This document shows, one piece after another, positions 22,414-29,750 of a DNA stretch of 64,000 bases. Source of the DNA: Lewinellaceae bacterium (lineage in GTDB: Bacteria > Bacteroidota > Bacteroidia > Chitinophagales > Saprospiraceae); NCBI GenBank assembly GCA_020636215.1, contig JACJYG010000007.1, positions 496,001 through 560,000 on the forward strand, in the 5' to 3' direction. Within the stretch, counting starts at the first letter, position 1; each line of letters opens with the position of its first letter. The position numbers were made by a program, and so were the translations under genes. The notes under the pieces were generated by a model. It searched no databases. It had not been told where the DNA came from and worked only from the letters and a program-made list of their open reading frames with translations.

Positions 22414-23745
22414 CTAAGAGCCCAATTGCGATGACGGCTGTAGTTCGTCATCCGTCGCAAAATCCACGGAGTACACCCACTTTCGGGCGCACCCCCCTAC
22501 CCGCATCTGCCAGCGTTCAAAGCCCTGCTCCTTCAGCGCATCCCCCAGGCGTTTAGCGATCAGCGGCTTGCGGGTCTTATCCTCCAGCCAGGTGATGATA
22601 TCCGAGTTCGTCAGGTGCGCTTCGGCCTTATCCCGCTCCTGGGGCACGCGGAAATACTTCGCCACCAGCTCGTACTCGAAGCTGACCACTTCAAACTGCT
22701 GGTTATATTCCTTGAGCTGTTGTTCCTCCTCCTTGGTAAGCCAGTAAGTAAAACCCCTCTGGAACTGCCGGTAAGCCTGGGCCCAGACCTTATCCATATC
22801 CACCTTCTGAGCCGCCTTAATATCGATAGCCGTCACCTCAAACGGCAAAAACCGGCGGGAGCCGGTCGAGTCATACAGGAAAGTCTGCTCATTACTGGAG
22901 CCGATGAAAGAGCAGATCTTCGGCAGGTCCTCCGGATAGCGCGAATACGGGCGGCGCGCCTTGACCACATTCTTGGTAATAAAAGATTTCAGCGCGTTGA
23001 TCTTCTTCTTCGTGACGTTAGCCAGGTAATCGTCGAGGTTATAGATCAGGTTAGCCGTCGTAGCGAAAAGGTCATCCTTATTCTCCGGGTCCAGGTCGCC
23101 CTCATAGTAATACTTGGTGAGCGCCTTCGGGCAGAGGTTGCGCACCCAGGTCGACTTAAACGCCCCCTGCGAGCCAGTGAGGATAAAAATCGTGTGGTTC
23201 GCACAGCGGTCCGTAATAAACACATTCGCCACAGCCGCCACCAGCCACTTCTCCAGGTACTTCCGGAACATCTTCTCCCCCGCCACCGGAGTAGCAGTCC
23301 GGGCCAGGCTGCCGATATAGTCGTGCTTATCCTGGGTATCCAGCCTTTTAAAGTACTCCTGGATCGGGTTCTGCAGCGTAGCAAAATCCGACTCGATCGT
23401 CTCCCCCACCTTCGCCCGGCTCGCCCAGGTAATGCCGTCATGTTTCAGTTCCCGGACAATAGAGTTCAGCGTATAATCATCCATGCGGCGCCAGGCGCCG
23501 TCATCTTCCCCCACCCCACGGTACTCCGGCAGCCCCAGGATCACATTAAACCGGAACTCGTAGGAAAACTCCAGCGCCTCCTCCATCAAGCGGAGCTTAT
23601 TCGTTTCCGCCTTCCGCTTCTTCCCATCCACCCCCTCCGGCAGTTCCGGGCCCCGGCCCGAATCCTCCCGGGGCTCCGGTTCCTCCTGATCCATTGCCGG
23701 CCCATCGTACAATTCATCCATAGCCAAAGTATTTTGAGAAGTCAC
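22414..23745 (-). CDS. VapE/VirE-family superfamily-3-like replication helicase
   Basis: A 443-residue protein. Residues ~1-50 are acidic and disordered. The ATPase core runs from about 160 to 390: Walker A GSQGAFKST (191-199), Walker B LIYNLDDY (233-240), and the family block RRPYSRYPEDLP followed by SFIGSSNEQTFLYDSTGSRRFLP (about 264-310). These match the virulence-associated protein E helicase family encoded by phages, satellites and islands, often fused to a primase. No primase domain is present here, so initiation may rely on another protein or on the host. The C-terminal ~60 residues resemble a winged-helix DNA-binding domain. The large reverse frame over it is a shadow. Confidence 0.9.
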   Translation of the reverse strand: MTSQNTLAMDELYDGPAMDQEEPEPREDSGRGPELPEGVDGKKRKAETNKLRLMEEALEFSYEFRFNVILGLPEYRGVGEDDGAWRRMDDYTLNSIVRELKHDGITWASRAKVGETIESDFATLQNPIQEYFKRLDTQDKHDYIGSLARTATPVAGEKMFRKYLEKWLVAAVANVFITDRCANHTIFILTGSQGAFKSTWVRNLCPKALTKYYYEGDLDPENKDDLFATTANLIYNLDDYLANVTKKKINALKSFITKNVVKARRPYSRYPEDLPKICSFIGSSNEQTFLYDSTGSRRFLPFEVTAIDIKAAQKVDMDKVWAQAYRQFQRGFTYWLTKEEEQQLKEYNQQFEVVSFEYELVAKYFRVPQERDKAEAHLTNSDIITWLEDKTRKPLIAKRLGDALKEQGFERWQMRVGGCARKWVYSVDFATDDELQPSSQLGS

Positions 23746-24113
23746 AGATAAAAATCCCTAACCGTCATATATCCCACCAGGCCGGGGTCCTTGCCCAGCG
23801 ACTGGAGGAAAAGCCGGAGCTTCCGGTTCTCCTCCTCCAGCACCGCCACCCGCCCCCGAGCCGCCTGCAGCGCCGCATCCGACTCCCGGAGCACCGATTC
23901 AGCCGTACTGACCGCCCGCAGCAGGTTCTGCGTCGCGATCATATAGCCATCAGCAACCGCGATAAGCGATTCCATGCGCTTAATGAAAAGCGGGTTCGGT
24001 TTTTTGCCCGCCTTATACCGTTCGAGGTTCTCCTCCTCCTTATCCAGCCTGGCGATGAGCTTCTCCTCGTAGTTCCAGTAATGCTGTTGAGCCGGGAAAA
24101 TGAGTTCACGCAT
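23742..24113 (-). CDS. coiled-coil protein upstream of the helicase
   Basis: A 123-residue helical protein with a long C-terminal coiled coil (DAALQAARGRVAVLEEENRKLRLFLQSLG). The N-terminal half is also helical (NYEEKLIARLDKEEENLERYKAG). The stop overlaps the ATG of the helicase gene by four bases, so they are translationally coupled. A helicase-loading or regulatory role is possible but only by position. Confidence 0.6.
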   Translation of the reverse strand: MRELIFPAQQHYWNYEEKLIARLDKEEENLERYKAGKKPNPLFIKRMESLIAVADGYMIATQNLLRAVSTAESVLRESDAALQAARGRVAVLEEENRKLRLFLQSLGKDPGLVGYMTVRDFYL

Positions 24114-24465
24114 CGTAGTAGAGATTTAGGTTTAGAAATAGGAATAGCCACTGTTAGCGCCTGGCGGGGCGCAACAGGAAGCCACAGGAACGCCAGCCCC
24201 GACAATCATCGGGGTGCGGCGCCCTGGGCTACAAAAATTCCATCAAAATGAAGTGCTGAAGTACCTTAAGCCGTGACGGATAAGTCACTGGGCCTGTTCT
24301 TTTTGTAGAATTGATTCCTGCACACCGGCGAGCAATGCAAAGCATTCGCCCTCCGGTAGGAGATATCGCGCCTGCAATTCAGGCAAACCCGCGCCGGGCC
24401 AGGCATCCTGCGGCTACGCTGCGGAAGGGGGAGAGAAGCAGGAGCCGGCGCCGGCGCGGGGAGTA
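24114..24465. other. intergenic gap with a CCCCGA...TCGGGG palindrome
   Basis: About 350 bases without a credible gene. A perfect palindrome CCCCGA-CAATCA-TCGGGG lies at 24197-24214, and a shorter one (AATGC-AAA-GCATT) at about 24333. No T-run follows. The sequence around them (CGGCGCCCTGGGC) is GC-rich, repetitive-looking filler. Confidence 0.5.
24197..24214. repeat. short palindrome, REP-like
   Basis: CCCCGA, six-base loop, TCGGGG. Its design (GC-rich perfect stem without T-run) is like the palindrome at 6573-6607, though the sequence differs. Confidence 0.55.
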
Positions 24466-25146
24466 TCAGTTTCCCGAGTGCTGGCCATTGCCATTCAGGG
24501 ACAGCTCCAGTTCCGGGTCAGGCGCCGGTTTACGGCCCTGCTTCAGTTCCTCCAGGATCGCCAGCTGCTGCTTGCCCAGTTCCAGGATCGCATTCTCCAG
24601 AACCAGCAAGTGGCTCTCCTGCGGGGTAGGGGCGGCCGTTTGGCCATCCCGCTGCAGCGCTTCCTCCTCCTGCACATCGCTCAGGCTGCGCGCCACCGTG
24701 ATCACCAGGCGCACCTCCAGGATAAAGCTCACCCAGATCACGAACTGCAGGATCATGTTGATCACCATTTCCAGGAAAGGGTTGCCGGCGCCCCAGGCGT
24801 GGGCCACATGCGTCATCTCGAAGGATTCAATAGCCGTCACCGCCACCGAAAAGAAAAGCCCGAAGACCCCTTTACCGATGCGGCCCTTGGCGAAATCGTG
24901 CGCCCCCGAGATCCCGAAGCTAAAGCGGGTGATCTGCGTGAGCAGGCCGATCGCCACGCCGACCGCCAGGCTAATGGCAGCCTTAGGCACCACATCCGCG
25001 AAGATGTTGAAGCCATAGAAGAAAGCCTGCACAAAAAAAGTGATCAGGAAGCCCAGCCCCATGCTGACCAGCAGGAGGGTAGGAGATTGGTCGAGCAGCC
25101 CCTGTAGGGTACGGATGAAATCGGAATGTTTGCGAGCTGTTGCCAT
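24466..25146 (-). CDS. polytopic membrane protein of the element
   Basis: A 226-residue protein with about four transmembrane helices: 24-46 (LLLVSMGLGFLITFFVQAFFYGF), 53-70, 90-110 (KGVFGLFFSVAVTAIES) and 125-150 (LEMVINMILQFVIWVSFILEVRL). It ends in a charged, partly disordered tail containing a coiled-coil segment (LLVLENAILELGKQQLAILEELKQ). No family recognised. It is the first gene of the minus-strand operon after the regulatory region, separated from the coiled-coil gene by a palindrome-bearing gap. Confidence 0.65.
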   Translation of the reverse strand: MATARKHSDFIRTLQGLLDQSPTLLLVSMGLGFLITFFVQAFFYGFNIFADVVPKAAISLAVGVAIGLLTQITRFSFGISGAHDFAKGRIGKGVFGLFFSVAVTAIESFEMTHVAHAWGAGNPFLEMVINMILQFVIWVSFILEVRLVITVARSLSDVQEEEALQRDGQTAAPTPQESHLLVLENAILELGKQQLAILEELKQGRKPAPDPELELSLNGNGQHSGN

Positions 25147-25305
25147 TTTACGTAACTTTAAAGTGTGAATTAATATGCCAAATGCCCTGGTTGGATACCG
25201 TCCGGCCGGGGCATTGCTTTAAGCCCGGAAAAAAGCCTGCCGGCCAGCGGCGCAGCAGGCAGGGTGGCTGGGAGTGGCTGCAGAACAGCCCTGACTTGCC
25301 CCAAA

Positions 25306-25617
25306 TCAGCTCCCAGCCCTAACGCTCTCTTTAAAAGGGGCAGGGTGGAGGGAAAGAAGCCCTAAGTCGATGTCGAGCATGGAAGCAATCACCGCCAGGC
25401 GCTCAGGGGAAAGCTTATACCTCCGGGAGTCCCTCTTGGAATAGATGTAGTTTTCGAGCATCCGGACCCCAATATCCAGCCGTTCTGCGATCCGTGCTTT
25501 CATTTGGTTGGCCTCTTCCGGGCCCATGAGGTCGAGCAGGATAGGGAGGGAATACTCGTAGGAGGAGTATTTTTCAAGGTTTTTAAGGGGTTGTATAGCC
25601 TGATTCCAGTTTTTCAT
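25306..25617 (-). CDS. small helix-turn-helix regulator
   Basis: A 103-residue protein. The segment MKARIAERLDIGVRMLENYIYSK followed by KLSPERLAVIASMLDIDLGLL has the pattern of a lambda-repressor-type (XRE) helix-turn-helix with its following helices. It diverges from the XRE gene at 25730 across a 112-base region with two palindromes, the arrangement of a phage or satellite immunity switch. The pair would control the minus-strand block and the plus-strand gene in opposite senses. Confidence 0.6.
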   Translation of the reverse strand: MKNWNQAIQPLKNLEKYSSYEYSLPILLDLMGPEEANQMKARIAERLDIGVRMLENYIYSKRDSRRYKLSPERLAVIASMLDIDLGLLSLHPAPFKESVRAGS

Positions 25618-25729
25618 TCTAAATTAGCGTTGGAAAGAAAGTGATTTGACTTCGTAGTTACGATACCAAATATAAATAATGTTTCGTAAACACGAAACAG
25701 AATTGGCACTTCAAAACCGTTAATTTTTA
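25618..25729. promoter_or_regulatory. divergent promoter region with two palindromic operators
   Basis: Two inverted repeats lie between divergent regulators: TGTTTCGT-AAAC-ACGAAACA (25680-25699, perfect 8-bp arms) and TCGTA-GT-TACGA (25652-25663). Both contain a TCGT/ACGA core, as expected if one protein binds both. The AT-rich stretch between them (CCAAATATAAATAATG) could hold a promoter element. Confidence 0.65.
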
Positions 25730-26119
25730 ATGGACTGGACACAAAGTTCTCTGGGTCAACGAATTAAATACTGGCGGGAATTCAAAAAAAAATCGGTCAC
25801 TGAGTTCGCAGAACAGATCCGCATGGACCCCCGCAACCTGTACAACTGGGAGAGCGACGAAAAGACGCCTACCCCCGCCGCATTCCTCGCAATTATTGAT
25901 GCTTTCGACGATTTGAACCCTACCTGGCTGTTGGCCGGGAGAGGGGTGCCGGAGGCATTGCCTATCAGCGAGAACTTCGATAAAATGGCGGATTACCTGG
26001 CGGAGGCGGATGGGATTTTTAACATCGTGAAGCTGGTGCGGCAGATCTCCAAAATGGCGGAACGGCAGGAGCGGATCGAGCGGAAGTTGGACCAGGTGCT
26101 GAAGTTATTGATTAAGTAA
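25730..26119 (+). CDS. XRE-family repressor-like regulator
   Basis: A 129-residue protein with an N-terminal XRE helix-turn-helix (about 7-65): LGQRIKYWREFKKKSVTEFAEQIRMDPRNLYNWESDEKTPTP. A helical C-terminus follows (about 85-129) whose heptads (KMAERQERIERKLDQVLKLLIK) indicate oligomerisation. It resembles phage CI-like or plasmid regulators without a peptidase domain. It is followed at once by an intrinsic terminator, so it is monocistronic. Confidence 0.85.
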   Translation: MDWTQSSLGQRIKYWREFKKKSVTEFAEQIRMDPRNLYNWESDEKTPTPAAFLAIIDAFDDLNPTWLLAGRGVPEALPISENFDKMADYLAEADGIFNIVKLVRQISKMAERQERIERKLDQVLKLLIK

Positions 26120-26143
26120 AAGCCTGAAATCCAGGCTTTTTTG
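26118..26143 (+). terminator. intrinsic terminator of the XRE gene
   Basis: A 9-bp perfect stem, AAAAGCCTG paired with CAGGCTTTT around a five-base loop, running into a T-tract. It overlaps the stop codon region of the XRE gene. Confidence 0.85.
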
Positions 26144-26260
26144 TTTAATAAAACTGTGTCAGTTCTTTGTCAGCGCTGGGCCAGGCCGGGGGAAAGGCTA
26201 GGGTAGGGGGGCTGGAAATGGTTGAGTGTCAGGTTGGTTCTTTTTTGAGAACCGTATTGC

Positions 26261-26283
26261 GGACTCTCGCCGTCTCCACTCCA
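26261..26283 (+). other. tmRNA (ssrA) 3'-end-like block, candidate attachment site
   Basis: GGACTCTCGCCGTCTCCA followed by CTCCA resembles the T-arm and acceptor 3' end of bacterial tmRNA (family form: ...TTCGACTCCCGCCGTCTCCACCA). No tmRNA body or tag-peptide ORF lies upstream; a strong terminator follows 34 bases downstream, as expected after an RNA gene. This is what remains at the far end when an element integrates into the ssrA 3' end. The similarity is short, so this is a hypothesis. Confidence 0.4.
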
Positions 26284-26316
26284 AATTTTGCGGCGGAATT
26301 AGCCGCTTTTACTGCC

Positions 26317-26358
26317 AAGCCCCGGTTGGTCGATTGATTAACCGGGGCTTCTTTTTTT
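26317..26358 (+). terminator. strong intrinsic terminator
   Basis: AAGCCCCGGTT, a 12-base loop, AACCGGGGCTT, then CTTTTTTT: an 11-bp perfect stem with a T-run. It has no protein gene directly upstream, so it probably belonged to the RNA gene whose 3'-end-like block is at 26261-26283. Confidence 0.85.
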
Positions 26359-27086
26359 GGGGCATGCCATCTTGTGCTATGCCTTGATCATGCAGTGCCG
26401 CCCCAGTAGAATAAGCGGTTAAATGCTGATGGCTCAAAAAAAATAAGCATTAAAAAAATATACATATAAATGATTTACAGTTGTTTATATTGATGCGGCA
26501 AAAAATATTGCCAATTAGCTGTTCATTTTTTCAAAAAATCCCTATATTTACAACTTGATTAGAAACTAATATCCCCTCTAATTAGTTCTTTATTGTAGTA
26601 TTAAGGTGTTAATACAAAAGAATAGACGCAGGCCTTCCCCCCCCTTAGGTTTCATAGCGTCAATCCGGCAAATATGCACAACAACCGATAAACGGGGCGA
26701 AAAGAAGTGTTATTATTAAATTAGCCTTGATATGGTAAGTTGCCGGAATGCAGAGGGCTTTCCTATCTATAGAAGGCTAGTTAATTTAAATTTTTATTTG
26801 TCTTCAACAATCAGAAGTTTATTTTTTTCTGTTTGTTTTTTGCCTTTCTTTTCTTTCCCCGCAACTTTTTGATTTTTAGGTCGTAAGACATGGTTGTTTT
26901 TCTGTATTAGAAGATGTCCCCCATAACTAACTTTCCAATATGCTGCTATAAGGCCATGTAGGGCTTTATAGGGATGCGTGATTTGATCTTTGCAGTACAC
27001 ACGGCAAGGAAGAAGATTAGCTATGTCATTAAGTTAGCAAGAACACATTAAATATTAAGGGTTAAATAAACACTAATTGAAACAAC
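26359..27086. other. long AT-rich leader before the polysaccharide locus
   Basis: A ~730-base gap, AT-rich in its first half. It should contain the promoter and a long untranslated leader for the operon that starts with the UpxY-like gene. A weak Bacteroidota-type promoter element could be TATATTTAC at about 26542, but I cannot support it firmly. One doubtful minus-strand ORF lies within. Confidence 0.5.
26794..27000 (-). CDS. doubtful small ORF
   Basis: A 68-codon frame (MYCKDQITHPYKALHGLIAAYWKVS) with a lysine-rich C-terminus. The N-terminal half looks more protein-like than most shadow frames and is not overlapped by another gene. I do not recognise it, and it opposes the operon leader. 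It may be a remnant. Confidence 0.25.
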   Translation of the reverse strand: MYCKDQITHPYKALHGLIAAYWKVSYGGHLLIQKNNHVLRPKNQKVAGKEKKGKKQTEKNKLLIVEDK

Positions 27087-27701
27087 ATGAACCCCAAAGT
27101 TAAATTGGAAAACCACCTCCATGAACATGAGGCGCGTTGGTTTGCGGTCCATACTCGTTATAAGCGGGAGAAAATCGTTCATCAACGGCTTACAGGTAAG
27201 GGCATTGAATCTTACCTTCCTCTGCAGCAGTTTGTTCGCCGCTATTCCCGAAAGGTGCGCACTGTTGAACTCCCCCTAATCAGTCGATATATTTTTACCC
27301 GTATTGTCAGGAGAGAATACGTTCCGGTTTTGGAAACACAGGATGTAGCCGGGTTTGTTCGATTCTCCAACAATCTGATTTCTATTCCCAACAAGGAGAT
27401 CGATCTGTTGCAGCGCATTGTAGGAGAAGGGATAGAAACGGATGTAGAGCCTTATGGTTTTCAGCAGGGTGATGAAGTCGAAATTACTGCCGGCAATTTG
27501 ACTGGCGTCAGAGGGCTTCTTGTTCGCCGGGAAAACAAGCACCAATTTATTGTCGAGCTGGGCCATATTGGTTGTTCCCTTTGCCTAAAAGTAGATCCAC
27601 ATTTGTTGAAGGCTGTAGGCCGCAGGGAGGAACAAAAAAGGCCTATCTCCATGGTAAAGGTGAAGGAGTTTGCGAAATGGGACATGAGGTTACAAGTTTG
27701 A
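27087..27701 (+). CDS. UpxY/RfaH-type NusG-family antiterminator
   Basis: A 204-residue NusG paralog. The NGN domain covers about 15-110 (ARWFAVHTRYKREKIVHQRLTGKGIESYLPL, then PLISRYIFTRI), and a KOW domain follows at about 124-155 (FQQGDEVEITAGNLTGVRGLLVRR). Specialised NusG paralogs at the head of capsule loci of Bacteroidota (UpxY) bind RNA polymerase and allow read-through of the long operon, acting through the untranslated leader. Position and the ~730-base leader fit that role exactly. Confidence 0.9.
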   Translation: MNPKVKLENHLHEHEARWFAVHTRYKREKIVHQRLTGKGIESYLPLQQFVRRYSRKVRTVELPLISRYIFTRIVRREYVPVLETQDVAGFVRFSNNLISIPNKEIDLLQRIVGEGIETDVEPYGFQQGDEVEITAGNLTGVRGLLVRRENKHQFIVELGHIGCSLCLKVDPHLLKAVGRREEQKRPISMVKVKEFAKWDMRLQV

Positions 27702-27851
27702 ATACATCGCCCCCCCTACTTTGGATTTCATACAGACGGTTAATGACAGGAGGAAATTGTGGAAACTATTTAAAGAGATTAAGCTCCTGCGGCTTATCAA
27801 CGGCGAAGCCGTAGGAGACATTCGAACGATAACTTCTGGGAATTTACTTAC

Positions 27852-27871
27852 AACACTAACACTAACACTAA
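27852..27871. repeat. short tandem repeat before the oxidoreductase start
   Basis: Three copies of AACACT plus two bases, ending six bases before the ATG at 27878. A change of copy number would alter the spacing of the translation start region without shifting a reading frame. Confidence 0.6.
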
Positions 27872-27877
27872 GACATT

Positions 27878-28870
27878 ATGAAAAACTTTGTCCTTATCGG
27901 CGCAGCAGGGTACATCGCCCCACGTCACATGCAAGCCATTCGGGATACCGGCAACAATCTCGTAGCTGCGTTGGATAAAAATGATTCCGTAGGGGTCATT
28001 GATTCCTATTTCCCGAATGCCGCATTTTTTACAGAGTTTGAGCGCTTCGACCGTCATTTGGAGAAACTGAAGCGGGAAGGGACGCAGATCGACTACGTCA
28101 GTGTCTGTTCTCCCAATTATTTCCACGATGCGCATATTCGCTTCGGGCTGCGGCACGGCGCCGATGTCATTTGTGAAAAGCCGTTGGTGCTCAACCCCTG
28201 GAACCTGGAAGCGCTGGGTACGATTGAAATGGAAATGTCGCGGCGCATTTACACTATTCTCCAGTTGCGGTTGCTGCCGGGCCTTCAGGCTCTGAAGCGA
28301 AAAGTTGAGCGGAACCCTGGGAAGATATATGATGTGGACCTCACCTACCTCACCTCCAGAGGAAACTGGTATTACGCCAGTTGGAAAGGCAGCAAGGAGA
28401 AATCCGGGGGCATTGCCACCAACATTGGAATACACTTCTTCGATATGCTCAACTGGATCTTTGGGCCGGTGCTGAACAGCGAAGTACATTTGCTAACGCA
28501 CGACCGCGCAGCGGGTTATATGGAGTTGGGCCAAGCCCGGGTACGCTGGTTTCTGAGCATTAATTACGATACCATCCCTGAGGCGGTAAAAGCTTCCGGC
28601 GCTCGTACTTTCCGTTCCATTACGGTAGATGGAGAAGAGTTGGAGTTCAGCAATGGATTCACCGACTTGCATACCATGAGCTATCAATCTATTCTGGACG
28701 GTGATGGCTTTGGATTGGAGGAGGCAGCGGAAGCCGTCAAGATCGTGTATGATATTCGCAACGCCCAACCGGTTGGAGCGAATGGTTACAGCCATGAGCT
28801 GGCGCACCTTCCCTTATGCCAGCATCCTTTTGGGATGGAAGAGTTGGCGGAGTCTCCGCTGTTCTTCTAA
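27878..28870 (+). CDS. WlbA/WbpB-like Gfo/Idh/MocA oxidoreductase
   Basis: A 330-residue NAD-dependent oxidoreductase. The Rossmann start is FVLIGAAGYIAPRHMQAI, and the EKP motif of the family is at 100-102 (CEKPLVLNPWNL). GGIATNIGIHFFDMLNWIFG and DLTYLTSRGNWYYASWKG match the UDP-N-acetyl-2-amino-2-deoxyglucuronate oxidase group (WlbA/WbpB), which makes the 3-keto intermediate for 2,3-diamino sugars. The usual partners (WlbC aminotransferase, WlbB acetyltransferase, WlbD epimerase) are not next to it; the DegT gene at 36096 or genes outside the window may serve. Length is normal for the family. Confidence 0.85.
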   Translation: MKNFVLIGAAGYIAPRHMQAIRDTGNNLVAALDKNDSVGVIDSYFPNAAFFTEFERFDRHLEKLKREGTQIDYVSVCSPNYFHDAHIRFGLRHGADVICEKPLVLNPWNLEALGTIEMEMSRRIYTILQLRLLPGLQALKRKVERNPGKIYDVDLTYLTSRGNWYYASWKGSKEKSGGIATNIGIHFFDMLNWIFGPVLNSEVHLLTHDRAAGYMELGQARVRWFLSINYDTIPEAVKASGARTFRSITVDGEELEFSNGFTDLHTMSYQSILDGDGFGLEEAAEAVKIVYDIRNAQPVGANGYSHELAHLPLCQHPFGMEELAESPLFF

Positions 28871-28923
28871 CAAGGGAGCAGAGCAAAGATGGCCCGTAAG
28901 CCATTAATAAAATTCCAAAAACT

Positions 28924-29712
28924 ATGAGGTACAAGTATGCTATTTACTACGTGATGGCTTTTTTCGTCACAGCCTTGTTTAGTAGTTGCGGCGGTGTCAA
29001 ATATGGCCAAATGCTGATGTTTGATACCGTAGAAGCGGGGCAGATGAACCTGGACAGCCTCCCTGTGCTGATTATTCAGACGGATGACATCCTGAGCATT
29101 CAGGTATCCAGCCGGAATCCGCAAACGGTGGTTGCATTCCAGGTAATGAGGGAGACTGCCGGAGCCAGTAGCACCGCTGCATTGGGTACGCCGGAAGGCT
29201 ACCGGGTCACTGAGCAGGGCTATATTTACATGCCTTTTTTGGGGCAGGTGAAGGCGGAAGGAAAAACGCTTCAGGAATTGAGAGAAGAGATAGCCAACAA
29301 GCTGGTAGATTTCATACCGGATGCTTCCGTGCAGGTTCGTTTCGTCAACTTTCGGGTGACCCTGATGGGGGAGGTGAAACAACCCAATACCTATATTATT
29401 CCCAACGAACGGCTGACCATTCTGGAGGCTATCGGCATGGCAGGGGATTTTACGGATTACGCCCGCAGGAACAGCGTCTTGGTGGTACGAGAGCGTAATG
29501 GAGTGCGGGAATTTGCCCGCGTCAATACCCAGGACCCCGAACTGTTCAACTCGCCTTACTTCTATTTGAGTCCAAACGACATTGTTTACGTTGAGCCATT
29601 GAAGGCTAAGCAATATGCAACACGGGGGGATTTTATTGACCGGTATTCAGTCATTCTGGTCCCTTTTATTAGTGCTATAACAGTCTTGATAATTAATACC
29701 CGGACGAAATAG
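28924..29712 (+). CDS. Wza-like polysaccharide export lipoprotein
   Basis: A 262-residue protein. The signal peptide ends in a lipobox (ALFSSC), so it is a lipoprotein of the outer membrane. A polysaccharide export (Poly_export) domain follows at about 45-140 (QTDDILSIQVSSRNPQ; GYRVTEQGYIYMPFLGQVKAEGKTLQELREEI). An SLBB segment is at about 147-215 (VTLMGEVKQPNTYIIPNERLTILEAIGMAG). A hydrophobic C-terminal helix ends the protein (YSVILVPFISAITVLIIN). This is the short Wza form common in Bacteroidota, with one SLBB domain, pairing with the co-polymerase encoded next. Confidence 0.9.
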   Translation: MRYKYAIYYVMAFFVTALFSSCGGVKYGQMLMFDTVEAGQMNLDSLPVLIIQTDDILSIQVSSRNPQTVVAFQVMRETAGASSTAALGTPEGYRVTEQGYIYMPFLGQVKAEGKTLQELREEIANKLVDFIPDASVQVRFVNFRVTLMGEVKQPNTYIIPNERLTILEAIGMAGDFTDYARRNSVLVVRERNGVREFARVNTQDPELFNSPYFYLSPNDIVYVEPLKAKQYATRGDFIDRYSVILVPFISAITVLIINTRTK

Positions 29713-29750
29713 CGAAGTGGAATAATCGTAAAATTTTCAAATAACATCCC

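Noticed and set aside
22615..23751. Long plus-strand frame over the helicase gene (378 codons)
   Set aside because: The minus strand encodes clear Walker A/B and VirE-family motifs; the plus frame has Arg/Leu-rich sequence typical of GC-rich antisense shadows.
17413..26283. Ordinary tailed prophage
   Set aside because: No terminase, portal, capsid, tail, lysis or integrase gene is seen; only replication, regulation and small unknown genes.
26160..26283. Complete tmRNA gene
   Set aside because: Only about 20 bases resemble the 3' end; there is no matching 5' half, tag ORF or pseudoknot region upstream.
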